The notes beneath the pieces are model-generated. The model searched no databases. It was not told the origin of the DNA and saw nothing but the letters and a program-made list of their open reading frames with translations. DNA of 64,000 bases from Pseudomonadota bacterium. GTDB lineage: Bacteria; Pseudomonadota; Gammaproteobacteria; Steroidobacterales; Steroidobacteraceae. A program made the position numbers and the translations under genes. Below, in pieces: positions 20,027 through 29,122 of the stretch (positions are counted from its first letter, which is position 1; every line of letters starts with the position of its first letter). The stretch lies in NCBI GenBank assembly GCA_016713725.1, contig JADJOO010000009.1:62001-126000 (forward strand). Direction: 5' to 3'.

Positions 20027-20506
20027 TCAGCGGTAGCGCGCGTCGGCGGCCTTGTCGGCCGCGATCATGGCCTCGTAGCGGTCCCCCACCGCGAGCAGCT
20101 TGTCCTTGGTCATGATGTTCTCGCCGCGGTGCTCCATGTGGTACTCGTGGATGCGGGTCTCCACGATCGCATCGACCGGGCAGGCTTCCTCGCAGAAGCC
20201 GCAGTAGATGCACTTGAACAGGTCGATGTCGTAACGCGTCGTGCGGCGCGTGCCGTCGGCGCTGACGTCGGACTCGATCGTAATGGCGAGCGCCGGGCAC
20301 ACCGCCTCGCAGAGCTTGCAGGCGATGCAACGCTCCTGGCCGTTGGCGTAACGGCGCAGCGCATGCAGGCCGCGATAGCGCGGCGACTGCGGGGTCTTCT
20401 CCTCCGGGTACTGGATGGTGAACTTCGGCGCGAAGAACGCGCGCAGCGTCACCCGCAGGCCCTGCAGCAGTTCCCAGAGGAAGAAGGTCTTGATGAAGCT
20501 GCGCAC
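20027..20506 (-). CDS. nuoI: NADH-quinone oxidoreductase subunit I
   Basis: 159 aa, intact, GTG start. Two 8-Fe ferredoxin motifs, CIACKLCEAVCP and CIYCGFCEEACPVDA, bind clusters N6a and N6b that relay electrons towards N2 in NuoB. The N-terminal amphipathic segment (FIKTFFLWELLQGLRVTLRA) anchors it on NuoH/NuoA. 12 bases after nuoH. Confidence 0.95.
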   Translation of the reverse strand: MRSFIKTFFLWELLQGLRVTLRAFFAPKFTIQYPEEKTPQSPRYRGLHALRRYANGQERCIACKLCEAVCPALAITIESDVSADGTRRTTRYDIDLFKCIYCGFCEEACPVDAIVETRIHEYHMEHRGENIMTKDKLLAVGDRYEAMIAADKAADARYR

Positions 20507-20518
20507 GCTCTCGCTACC

Positions 20519-21576
20519 TCAGGCCGCCCAGGGACCGATCTTGAATACCCACATCGCGGCCTCGGCACAGAGCCAGACCAGCGTGATCGGGATGAACACC
20601 TTCCAGCCGAGCCGCATGATCTGGTCGTAGCGGTACCGCGGGAAGGTCGCGCGGAACCACAGGAAGCAGAACAGGAAGAAGCAGGTCTTGAGGATGAACC
20701 AGTGCAGGCCGGGCGCCGCGAGCAACGCGACGTCGCCGAGCAGCGGATAGCCTTCGAACGGCGACAGCCAGCCGCCGAGGAAGAACGTGGCCGACAGCGC
20801 CGAGATCAGGATCATGTTGGCGTATTCGGCGAGGAAGAACAGCGCGAACGCGATGCCGGAATACTCGACGTGGAAGCCGGCGACGATCTCGGACTCGCCT
20901 TCGGCGACGTCGAACGGCGCGCGATTCGTCTCGGCAACGCCCGAGATGAAGTAGACGACGAACAGCGTGAACAGCCAGAACCAGAACCAGCCGGGCCCGC
21001 CCGCCTGCGCGCACGATGTCGCCGAGGTTCAGGCTGCCCGCCGCCATCACCACGCCGACCAGCGCGAAACCCATCGCGATCTCGTACGCGACGATCTGCG
21101 CCGCCGAGCGCATGGCGCCCAGGAACGCGTACTTCGAGTTCGCAGCCCAGCCAGCGAGGATGATGCCGTAGGCGCCGAAACCCGCGAGCGCCAGGATGTA
21201 GAGCACGCCCGCATCGATGTGCGCGATCGCAAATCCGGGCCAAAGCGACATCACCGCCCAGGCCGCGAAGGCAGGCGTGAGCGTCAACAGCGGCGCGACG
21301 ACGAACAGGTAGCGGTTCGAGCGCGACGGGACGACGACTTCCTTCAGCAGCAGCTTGATGACGTCGGCGAACGGCTGCAGCAGGCCGAACGGCCCCACCC
21401 GGTTCGGGCCGATCCGCACCTGCATGTAGCCGATGACCTTGCGCTCGGCCAGCGTCGTGTAGGCCACGCACAGGATCACCGTGATCATGACCGCCGAGGA
21501 TCTGGCCAGCGCTGATCAGCGTGGTCCGCAGCCATTCGGGCTGCGACAGCCAGAGCGCGACGATCGCGCCGATCAC
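20519..21576 (-). CDS. nuoH: NADH-quinone oxidoreductase subunit H, frameshifted
   Basis: Quinone-site membrane subunit. GTG start overlapping the nuoG stop (GTGA). Segments in order: MIGAIVALWLSQPEWLRTTL; then AERKVIGYMQVRIGPNRVGP and the E-channel region AYEIAMGFALVGVV in a second frame; then NRAPFDVAEGESEIVAGFH in a third frame; then LWFRATFPRYRYDQIMRLGW. Breaks near 21490 and 20990. About 352 aa after repair, as expected. All signature loops of the quinone chamber are present. Confidence 0.92.
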
Positions 21577-23749
21577 GCTCGCACCCCGCTGCGCCCGCTG
21601 CCGTCTACCGTGGCCTGCAGCGGCGCCGAGCGGCGCACGATGGCGTCGACGTCGTAAATGGCGACCTCGCGCGTCACGTCCATTGCCGCCAGGCGACCCG
21701 GCGCGAACGCGCCGGACCGGCTACCCCGCCCGTGCGCCGTCGACCTCCTGACGGAGTTCGTCACGCACTTCCTCCGGAGCTGACGTACTCGAAACCGGCC
21801 AGGCCGAGCAGGTTGCCGAGCACGCGCAGGATCTTCCACGCGGGCCGCGCCTCTCCCGCGGGCTTCGCCGCTCCCGCGACGCTCTGCCAGCGCCCTTCGG
21901 CGTTGACCCAGGTACCCGAGGTTTCGGCGAACACGGCGCTCGGCAGGATCACGTTGGCGTTGGCCAGCACCTCGCGCTGGCATACGGCGTAATGGCAACG
22001 ACGCAGTCCGCACCGCGCAGGGAAGCGTCGACGGCCGACGACGGCACGAGGTCGGCCGATTCGATGCCGCCTACCAGCACGTAAGCCTTGAGCCGCGCGG
22101 CGAGCATCTCGACGGCGTTGAGGCCAGGCGCAGTGACCGCCGACCGCCTGCCGCGCGATGCGGCAGACGCCCGCCAGGGCCGCGCCGACCGCGTTGCCGC
22201 CCTCGGGCAGGAACCGAGCTGCGCGCCGGTGGCGTCGGCAAGCGCCGCCGCGAGTCGGCGGAGTTCAGAGTACGCAGCGTGATGCTGGGCGAGCGCGCCG
22301 AGCAGGATCACGCGCAGTTCCCCGCAGCCAGCGTGGCCGCCACGGCTTCGTGCGCGCGCCAGCCGCGTGACGCCTTCGAGCGCGGCGGCCAGGTTCGATG
22401 GCCTGCGCTTTGCCCTGCGCATTGAGCGATGCAACGAGCACGGCAGCCAGGTGCTGCGCCATGCCGAGCCCGTTGCTGGTGAGGCTGGCCGTGACCGGAA
22501 ACCGCACGTCGTACGAGCGCGGGTTGATGAACGAGACCTTCGCGCCGCGGTGCACGGCGCCCTGGCGGACGCGGTGCGCGATCAGCGGCACTTCCTTGCG
22601 CAGGTTTGAGCCGACGACCAGCACGCCCGTGGCCTGTTCAATGTCGGTGATGGCGCAGCCGAGCATCGGCGCGACCGGATCGTTCGCCTGGTCACGGAAA
22701 TCGACGCGGCGCAGGCGATGGTCGAGGTTGTTGGTGCCGATCGCACGCGCGATCTTCGCCGTGAGCGCGAGCTCTTCCAGAGACGCAATCGGCGACGCCA
22801 GCACGCCGACCTGGCCGGGCCCGCCTGCGCGGCGACCTGCGCAGGCCCTGGCCGCCGCCGAGCGCGGTCTCCCAGTCGACGCGCGCCAGTCACCGCCTTG
22901 CCTGACCATCGGCTTCACGGCACGGTCGGCCGAGTAAAAGCCCTCGTAGCTGAAGCGGTCGCGGTCGGCAATCCAGGACTCGTTGATCGCTTCGTTCGCG
23001 CGGGGCACGATGCGCATGACCCGGCCGCGCAGCACGTGTGCGCTCAAGTTGGTGCCGACGCAATCGTGCGGCGACACGAGCGGCACCTGCGTCATTTCCC
23101 AGGCGCGGGCGCGGTACCGGTACGGCTTGTTGTTCAACGCGCCCACCGGGCACAGGTCGATGATGTTCGCCGACAGCTCGTGGTCGATGCTCTGCTCGAT
23201 GAACGTCGAGATCATCGTCTGTTCGCCGCGGCCGATCGTGCCGAGCACCGGGACGCCCGCTATTTCCTGGCCGAACCGCACGCAGCGCGTGCAGTGGATG
23301 CAGCGGGTCATGTCGGTCGAGACGAGCGGGCCGAGGTTCTCGTCCTTGAACACGCGCTTGCGCTCGGCATAGCGGGACACGTCGCGCCCGAAGCCCATCG
23401 CGAGGTCCTGCAGCTCGCACTCGCCGCCCTGGTCGCAGATCGGGCAGTCGAGCGGGTGGTTGATCAGCAGGAACTCCATCGCCGCCTTCTGCGCCGAGAT
23501 CGCCCTGGGCGATTTCGTGAAGATCTTCATGCCCTCGGCGACCGGCGTCGCGCAGGCCGGCAGCGGCTTCGGCGCCTTCTCGACTTCGACCAGGCACATG
23601 CGGCAGTTGGCCGCGATGCTCAGCTTCTCGTGGTAGCAGAAACGCGGAACGTAGACGCCGCTGGCATCCGTGACCTGGATGACCATGGCGTTCCTGCGCG
23701 CCTTCATCGGCACACCGTCGACTTCGATATTGACCAGCTCTTCGCTCAT
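21573..23749 (-). CDS. nuoG: NADH-quinone oxidoreductase subunit G, multiply frameshifted
   Basis: Iron-sulfur subunit of the peripheral arm. N-terminal [2Fe-2S] ferredoxin (CYHEKLSIAANCRMC), the His-Cys3 cluster motif HPLDCPICDQGGECEL, a 4Fe-4S pair (CIHCTRCVRF) and a molybdopterin-oxidoreductase-like domain (CVGTNLSAHVLRGRVMRI). Residues up to about 300 read cleanly. Between 22870 and 21700 the frame changes at least four times, each piece still resembling NuoG (LVVGSNLRKEVPLIAHR; VILPSAVFAETSGTWVNAEG). About 725 aa after repair. Start ATG 23749, ten bases after nuoF. Confidence 0.9.
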
Positions 23750-23759
23750 GGTGACCTGA

Positions 23760-25067
23760 TCACGCTGCGCGACCGCGCGCCTCGACGAGGCTGTGGCCGT
23801 GCTCGACGAAATACTCGAACTCGTGCCGGAAATGACGGACGAAGCTCTGCACCGGCCACGCGGCCGCGTCGCCAAGCGCGCAGATGGTGTGGCCCTCGAT
23901 CTTGTTGGCGACGTCGACGAGCATGTCGATGTCGGCCTGCCTGCCCTGCCCCGCCAGGATCCGCCGCAACGTGCGGTTGAGCCAGCCGGTGCCTTCGCGG
24001 CACGGCGTGCACTGGCCGCACGACTCGGAGTAATAGAAGCGCGAAAGACGCTCGAGCACGCGGACCATGCACGTCGTTTCGTCCATGACGATGACGGCAG
24101 CCGAACCGAGCGACGAGCCCGCTTTCTTGAGCGAGTCGTAATCCATGTTCGCCGCCATGATGGCTTCGGCCTTGAGCACCGGCACGGACGAGCCGCCCGG
24201 AATCACGGCCTTGAGGCTGCGGCCTTTCCAGACGCCGCCCGCGATTTCGAGCAGGTCGGAGAAAGGAATGCCGAGCGGCACTTCGAAGTTGCCAGGCTTC
24301 GCAACGTGTCCCGAGACCGAGAAGATCACCGTGCCGCCTGAGTTGGGCGGGCCGAGGTCGGCAAACCATTCGGGACCCTTGCGCAGGATCGTCGGCACCG
24401 AGGCATAGCTCTGCGCGTTGTTGATCGTCGTCGGCTTGCCGTAGAGACCGAAATTGGCCGGAAACGGCGGCTTGAAGCGCGGTCGCCCCTGTTTGCCTTC
24501 GAGCGATTCGAGCAGCGCCGTTTCTTCGCCGCAGATGTAGGCGCCCGCCCCCATGAACGAGTACAGGTCGAAATCGACGCCCGATCCCTGGATGTTCCTG
24601 CCCAGCAGGCCCGCGGCATAGGCTTCCTGGAGCGCGGCTTCGAAGCGCGGGAACGGTTCGGCCATGAACTCGCCGCGGATGTAGTTGTAGCCGACCGACG
24701 AGTTCGTGCAATAGCCGCCGATGGCCATGCCTTCGATCAGAGCGTGCGGGTTGTAGCGGAGGATGTCGCGGTCGTGGCAGGTCCCGGGCTCGCTCTCGTC
24801 GGAGTTGCAGACCATGTACTTCTGCATCGGCGCGTTGCGCGGCATGAACGACCACTTGAGGCCCGTCGGGAAGCCCGCGCCACCGCGGCCGCGCAGGCCC
24901 GAGGCCTTCACCGCTTCGATGACCTGCTCGCGCGGCGGCTTCTCCGCCAGGATCTTCTTCCAGGCGTCGTACCCCCCGATCTTCAGGTACGTCTCGAGCT
25001 CCCACGAGCGCTCGTGCTTGAGCGGCTCGAAGCAGACGAGGTTCATCCGGTCGGTCCAGTCGGTCAC
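23760..25067 (-). CDS. nuoF: NADH-quinone oxidoreductase subunit F
   Basis: 435 aa, intact. NADH- and FMN-binding subunit. NADH/FMN glycine-rich loop LRGRGGAGFPTGLKWSF, FMN-binding GAGAYICGEETALLESLEG, and the N3 4Fe-4S ligands SCGQCTPCREGTGW with the distal Cys in HTICALGD. Oxidises NADH and passes electrons to N3 and on to NuoG. Fifteen bases after nuoE. Confidence 0.96.
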   Translation of the reverse strand: MTDWTDRMNLVCFEPLKHERSWELETYLKIGGYDAWKKILAEKPPREQVIEAVKASGLRGRGGAGFPTGLKWSFMPRNAPMQKYMVCNSDESEPGTCHDRDILRYNPHALIEGMAIGGYCTNSSVGYNYIRGEFMAEPFPRFEAALQEAYAAGLLGRNIQGSGVDFDLYSFMGAGAYICGEETALLESLEGKQGRPRFKPPFPANFGLYGKPTTINNAQSYASVPTILRKGPEWFADLGPPNSGGTVIFSVSGHVAKPGNFEVPLGIPFSDLLEIAGGVWKGRSLKAVIPGGSSVPVLKAEAIMAANMDYDSLKKAGSSLGSAAVIVMDETTCMVRVLERLSRFYYSESCGQCTPCREGTGWLNRTLRRILAGQGRQADIDMLVDVANKIEGHTICALGDAAAWPVQSFVRHFRHEFEYFVEHGHSLVEARGRAA

Positions 25068-25082
25068 TCGTTGGACTCCGGC

Positions 25083-25592
25083 TTACTTGTGGTCGTCGAG
25101 GATCTGATCGACCTTCGCAGGCGTCAGGTGCTCGAAGTACACGTGGTTGACCATCATCATCGGCTCGCCGTCGCACGCCGCCAGGCATTCTTCTTCCTGC
25201 TTGAGGTAGAAGCGGCCATCGGCCGTGCTTTCACCGACCTTGATGCCGAGGCGCTTCTCGAGGTGAGAGAGGATGTCTTCGCCGCCACAGAGCATGCACG
25301 AGATATTGGTGCACACCGAGATGTGGTGACGGCCGCAGGGCCTGGTCTCGAACATCGAATAGAACGACGCGACTTCGTAGACCTGGATCGGCGGGATGCC
25401 GAGGTACTCGGCCACCGCGTCCATCGATGCCTGCGGCAGGTGCCCCTTCTCGTGCTGCACGGCGTGCAACGCGGCAATCACCGCCGAGCGCTTCCGGTCG
25501 ACCGGGAACTTGGCGAGCCAGTGATCGATCTCTGCGCGCACGTGCGCCGAGAGCGCCTCGCCGGTGTCTGCGTGAGCGTGGGAGTCACTCAT
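25083..25592 (-). CDS. nuoE: NADH-quinone oxidoreductase subunit E
   Basis: 169 aa, intact, thioredoxin-like [2Fe-2S] protein (cluster N1a). Ligands CTNISC and CLAAC are visible, preceded by a helical N-terminal domain (AALHAVQHEKGHLPQASMDA). The start at MSDSHAHAD overlaps the nuoD stop by ATGA, which decides against the much longer upstream open frame antisense-like to nuoD. Confidence 0.95.
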   Translation of the reverse strand: MSDSHAHADTGEALSAHVRAEIDHWLAKFPVDRKRSAVIAALHAVQHEKGHLPQASMDAVAEYLGIPPIQVYEVASFYSMFETRPCGRHHISVCTNISCMLCGGEDILSHLEKRLGIKVGESTADGRFYLKQEEECLAACDGEPMMMVNHVYFEHLTPAKVDQILDDHK

Positions 25593-26842
25593 CGGTCGAT
25601 CTCTCCGAACACGATGTCGAGGGTGCCGATCACCGCAACCACGTCCGCCAGCATGTGGCCCGTGGTCATTTCCTCGAGCGCCGCAAGGTGCGGGAAGCCC
25701 GGCGCGCGGCACTTGAGGCGGTACGGCTTGTTGGCGCCGTCCGACACGAGGTAGATGCCGAATTCGCCTTTCGGCGCCTCGACCGCGGCGTAGGACTCGC
25801 CCGCCGGCACGCAATAGCCTTCGGTGAACAGCTTGAAATGGTGAATGAGCGATTCCATGTCGCCCTTCATTTCCTCGCGGCGCGGCGGCACCACCTTGTG
25901 ATCGTCGATCATCACCGGACCCGGGTTCTGCTGCAGCCAGTCGACGCACTGCTTGACGATCCGGTTCGACTGGCGCAGCTCTTCGACGCGGACCAGGTAG
26001 CGGTCGTAGCAGTCGCCGTTCATGCCGACGGGAATGTCGAAATCCATGCGGTCGTACACTTCGTACGGCTGCTTCTTGCGCAGGTCCCACGCGATGCCGG
26101 AGCCGCGCAGCACGGGACCGGTGAAGCCCAGGTTGAGCGCGCGCTCGGGTGTCACGACGCCGATGTTGACGGTACGCTGCTTCCAGATGCGGTTGTCGGT
26201 GAGCAGCGTCTCGTATTCGTCGATCGCCGCCGGGAAACGCGCGGTGAAATCGTCGATGAAATCGAGCAGCGAGCCGGAGCGCGCCTCGTTCAAGCGGTTG
26301 ATTTCCTTTGCGCTGCGGAAACGCGACGGCTGGTATTTCGGCAGCGTGTCCGGCAGGTCGCGATAGACGCCGCCCGGACGGTAATACGTCGCGTGCATGC
26401 GCGTGCCCGAGACGGCTTCGTAGCAGTCCATCAGGTCTTCGCGCTCGCGGAAGCAATACAGGAACATCGTCATCGCGCCGATGTCGAGGCCGTGCGCGCC
26501 TAGCCACATCAGGTGGTTCAGGATGCGCGTGATCTCGTCGAACATGACGCGGATGTACTGCGCACGTTCGGGCACCTGCACGCCGAGCAGCTTCTCGATC
26601 GCCAGGCAGTACGCGTGCTCGTTGCACATCATCGAGACGTAGTCGAGCCGGTCCATGTAACCGATCGACTGGTTGTACGGCTTGCTCTCGGCGAGCTTCT
26701 CGGTCGCGCGATGCAGCAGGCCGATGTGCGGATCTGCCTTCTGCACGACTTCGCCGTCCATCTCGAGCACCAGGCGCAATACGCCGTGGGCCGCGGGATG
26801 CTGCGGGCCGAAATTCATCGTATAGCTGCGGATCTCAGCCAT
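25589..26842 (-). CDS. nuoD: NADH-quinone oxidoreductase subunit D
   Basis: 417 aa, intact 49-kDa subunit, related to [NiFe]-hydrogenase large subunit. Contains GPQHPAAHGVLRLVLEMDGE with the quinone-binding His loop, RATEKLAESKPYNQSIGYMD, and the C-terminal DIVFGEIDR that ends all NuoD proteins. Forms the quinone-binding cavity with NuoB and NuoH. Its 5' end overlaps the nuoC 3' end by 28 bases. Confidence 0.96.
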   Translation of the reverse strand: MAEIRSYTMNFGPQHPAAHGVLRLVLEMDGEVVQKADPHIGLLHRATEKLAESKPYNQSIGYMDRLDYVSMMCNEHAYCLAIEKLLGVQVPERAQYIRVMFDEITRILNHLMWLGAHGLDIGAMTMFLYCFREREDLMDCYEAVSGTRMHATYYRPGGVYRDLPDTLPKYQPSRFRSAKEINRLNEARSGSLLDFIDDFTARFPAAIDEYETLLTDNRIWKQRTVNIGVVTPERALNLGFTGPVLRGSGIAWDLRKKQPYEVYDRMDFDIPVGMNGDCYDRYLVRVEELRQSNRIVKQCVDWLQQNPGPVMIDDHKVVPPRREEMKGDMESLIHHFKLFTEGYCVPAGESYAAVEAPKGEFGIYLVSDGANKPYRLKCRAPGFPHLAALEEMTTGHMLADVVAVIGTLDIVFGEIDR

Positions 26843-27564
26843 GTTCCGGGGCCATTCCCGGGCGCATCTTTCAGGGCTGGCTCATAGCGGTGGTCCGAGC
26901 GGATCACGCGAGGCACGAGCGTGCGGGGCTCGATGCTGACGGGTTCATAGACCACGCGGCCTTTTGCCGGGTCGTAGCGGACTTCGACGTTGCCCGAAAG
27001 CGGGAAATCCTTGCGGAATGGATGGCCGATGAAGCCGTAATCCGTCAACAGTCGCCGCAGGTCCGGGTGGCCGCGGAACAGGATGCCGAACAGGTCGAAC
27101 GCCTCGCGCTCGAACCAGTCGGCCGCCTTCCAGATCTCGATGACCGAGTCGACCATCGGCGGTTCGCCGGGTTCGCACCACGTGCGCAGCCGCAGGCGGC
27201 GGTTGTGCTTCACCGAAAGCAGGTGGTACACGACGGCGAAACGCGCCTGCTCACCGCCCCCGGCTTGCCGGGCGAGGCCGGCCGCAGGCTCGGCGGGAGT
27301 CTCGCGCCCGCGACTGAAACCCCTGAACGTCGCGGTATCGGTGTTCCATTCGTCCTGGCCGTACGTCGCGTAGTCGACGCCGCACAGGTCGATGAGCTGC
27401 TCGAAGTTCCAGTCGGCCTCGTCTCGCAGGGCCTGGCAGACTGAGAGCAACCCGGCCGGCGCGACTTCGAACGTCAGCTCGCCGCAGCGCGATTCGACGC
27501 GCGCAACCTGCCCGGCGCAGCGGCCCGAGATCGTCTCGGCGAGTTGTTCCAACGCCTGGTTCAT
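26815..27564 (-). CDS. nuoC: NADH-quinone oxidoreductase subunit C
   Basis: 249 aa, intact, 30-kDa subunit. Signature ERE(A)FDLFGILFRGHPDLRR is present, and the GHPFRKDFPL loop after it. Separate from nuoD, unlike the NuoCD fusion of enterics. Between DLCGVDY and FAVVYHLLSV there is an insertion rich in Arg, Gly, Ala and Pro (about residues 80-105) not usual for the family. 18 bases after nuoB. Confidence 0.94.
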   Translation of the reverse strand: MNQALEQLAETISGRCAGQVARVESRCGELTFEVAPAGLLSVCQALRDEADWNFEQLIDLCGVDYATYGQDEWNTDTATFRGFSRGRETPAEPAAGLARQAGGGEQARFAVVYHLLSVKHNRRLRLRTWCEPGEPPMVDSVIEIWKAADWFEREAFDLFGILFRGHPDLRRLLTDYGFIGHPFRKDFPLSGNVEVRYDPAKGRVVYEPVSIEPRTLVPRVIRSDHRYEPALKDAPGNGPGTWLRSAAIR

Positions 27565-27582
27565 GAATCTGCCCGAGTGCTC

Positions 27583-28074
27583 TCAGCGCGCAATCGTCTG
27601 CGTGCGGTGGATTTTCTTCTGCAGCTGGATGAGGCCGTAGATCAGCGCCTCGGCGGACGGCGGACAACCCGGCACGTACACGTCGACGGGGACGATGCGG
27701 TCGCAACCGCGGACCACGGCATACGAGTAGTGGTAGTAGCCGCCACCGTTCGCGCACGAGCCCATCGAGATGACCCAGCGTGGCTCGGGCATCTGGTCGT
27801 AGACCTTGCGCAGCGCCGGCGCCATCTTGTTGACCAGCGTGCCGGCCACGATCATCACGTCGGACTGGCGCGGGCTCGGGCGGAAGACGATGCCGAACCG
27901 GTCCAGGTCGTAGCGCGCGGCGCCCGCATGCATCATCTCGACTGCGCAGCACGCGAGGCCGAAGGTCATCGGCCACATCGAACCGGTGCGCGCCCAGTTC
28001 ATGAGCGCATCCACCGAGGTGGTGAACACGCCGCGGTCCGGCGCGTCGCTGCTGCTCGGTGCCTCTAGTCCCAT
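27583..28074 (-). CDS. nuoB: NADH-quinone oxidoreductase subunit B
   Basis: 163 aa, intact PSST subunit carrying cluster N2, the last electron donor to quinone. Ligands lie in LACCAVEMM, GSCANGGGYY and VPGCPPSAEAL. Start ATG 28074 overlaps the nuoA stop by ten bases. The quinone-facing amphipathic helix VDALMNWARTGSMWPMTFG is conserved. Confidence 0.96.
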   Translation of the reverse strand: MGLEAPSSSDAPDRGVFTTSVDALMNWARTGSMWPMTFGLACCAVEMMHAGAARYDLDRFGIVFRPSPRQSDVMIVAGTLVNKMAPALRKVYDQMPEPRWVISMGSCANGGGYYHYSYAVVRGCDRIVPVDVYVPGCPPSAEALIYGLIQLQKKIHRTQTIAR

Positions 28075-28421
28075 TCGAGCGCCCCTTTTTTCCACTCGTA
28101 GACGAAGCCGACCACGAGCACCAGCAGGAACACGCCCATCGCGGCGAGCGCGACGATACCGACCGAATCGAGCGCGACGGCCCACGGGAACAGGAAGGCG
28201 ATCTCGAGATCGAACACGATGAAGAGGATGGCGACGAGGTAATAGCGCACGTCGAATTTCATGCGCGAGTCCTCGAACGCTTCGAAGCCGCACTCGTAGG
28301 GCGAGAGCTTCGCGGTGTCGGGCCGGCTCGGCGCGAAGAGACGACCGAGCACGAGCAGGAGCACGCCGATGGCGCCTGCAACTGCTAGAAAAATCAGGAT
28401 CGGCAGGTATTGCGCGAGCAT
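28065..28421 (-). CDS. nuoA: NADH-quinone oxidoreductase subunit A
   Basis: 118 aa, intact, three membrane helices. Conserved loop KLSPYECGFEAFEDSRMKFD between TM1 and TM2 carries the redox-sensitive cysteine and packs on the quinone chamber; TM2 contains FIVFDLEIAFLFPW with membrane acidic residues. First gene of the nuo operon, 33 bases downstream of a likely promoter. Confidence 0.95.
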   Translation of the reverse strand: MLAQYLPILIFLAVAGAIGVLLLVLGRLFAPSRPDTAKLSPYECGFEAFEDSRMKFDVRYYLVAILFIVFDLEIAFLFPWAVALDSVGIVALAAMGVFLLVLVVGFVYEWKKGALEWD

Positions 28422-28460
28422 CTCGAAGGGCAGCGTCGAAGCGGGTGCGACTAGCCCACA

Positions 28461-28469
28461 ATTCTAGCA
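28461..28469 (-). promoter_or_regulatory. Putative extended -10 promoter of the nuo operon
   Basis: The minus strand reads TGCTAGAAT, an extended -10 (TGn plus TAGAAT) placing the start of transcription about 30 bases before nuoA. It lies between the tRNA-Leu terminator and the nuoA start codon. No good -35 is visible, which extended -10 promoters can tolerate. Confidence 0.45.
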
Positions 28470-28500
28470 GCACAGATTGCAGCGCAGTAGGAGCGCAAAT

Positions 28501-28524
28501 GAAAAAGGCGAGCCTTGGCTCGCC
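28501..28524 (-). terminator. Rho-independent terminator after tRNA-Leu
   Basis: Minus strand GGCGAGCC AA GGCTCGCC followed by TTTTTC: an 8-bp GC hairpin with a U-tract, 11 bases beyond the CCA end of tRNA-Leu. It separates the tpiA-secG-tRNA transcript from nuoA. Confidence 0.85.
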
Positions 28525-28534
28525 TCGTTCGTTC

Positions 28535-28619
28535 TGGTGCGGATGGAGAGACTCGAACTCTCACGCCTTTCGGCACTAACCCCTCAAGCTAGCGTGTCTA
28601 CCAATTCCACCACATCCGC
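28535..28619 (-). tRNA. tRNA-Leu (GAG)
   Basis: 85-nt class II tRNA: acceptor GCGGATG/CATCCGC, D-loop GGTGGAATTGGTAGACACG typical of leucine tRNAs, anticodon GAG in CTAGC-TTGAGGG-GTTAG, long variable arm (TGCCGAAAGGCGT), T-loop GTTCGAGTC, encoded CCA. Lies between secG and nuoA, as in many gammaproteobacteria. Confidence 0.95.
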
Positions 28620-28643
28620 ATCGTCGATCAGTTCGTTGCCGCG

Positions 28644-29081
28644 TCAGTTGCCGGCCGGTACTTGCGGGGGCGGCGACGGGACCGGCTGCGCCGGAGCAGG
28701 TTCGGTGCCGGTAGCCGGCGCAGTGGCCGGAGCAGCTGTGTTCGTGGCCGGTGTCGCGGGCAGGGACGGCAGCGGGGCGGGCGTCGTAACCGGCGCCGGG
28801 GCTTCCTGCGTGACCGTGTCGACGACGCTGGTCGCCTCCTTCTGCTGGCTGAACAGGTACGTCAGGCCCAGGCTCGTCAGGAAGAACAGCGTGGCAAGAA
28901 CCGCCGTGGTGCGCGACAGGAACGAGGCCGAGCCTCGCGCGCCGAACACCGTGCCCGAGGCACCTGCGCCGAAACCGGCACCGGCATCCGCACCCTTGCC
29001 GCGCTGAAGCAGCACGATGCCAATGATGGCGACGGCGAGGAGCACGTGGAAGACGACAGCGAGGGTCTGCAGCCAATTCAT
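28644..29081 (-). CDS. secG: Preprotein translocase subunit SecG
   Basis: 145 aa. Two membrane helices (LAVVFHVLLAVAIIGIVLLQ and AVLATLFFLTSLGLTYLF) joined by the conserved cytoplasmic loop QRGKGADAGAGFGAGASGTVFG(A)RG; the tail is an unusually long Ala/Pro/Thr-rich stretch of about 60 residues. Accessory subunit of SecYEG that assists SecA cycling. Sits between tpiA and tRNA-Leu. Confidence 0.93.
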   Translation of the reverse strand: MNWLQTLAVVFHVLLAVAIIGIVLLQRGKGADAGAGFGAGASGTVFGARGSASFLSRTTAVLATLFFLTSLGLTYLFSQQKEATSVVDTVTQEAPAPVTTPAPLPSLPATPATNTAAPATAPATGTEPAPAQPVPSPPPQVPAGN

Positions 29082-29122
29082 CGCAAAGAAACCTTATGCC
29101 TTCTGGCGACGACGCTTCGCCG

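Noticed and set aside
23760..25188. Longer start for nuoF or 480-aa alternate frame
   Set aside because: The alternate frame is a shadow of nuoF; the 435-aa frame carries every conserved motif.
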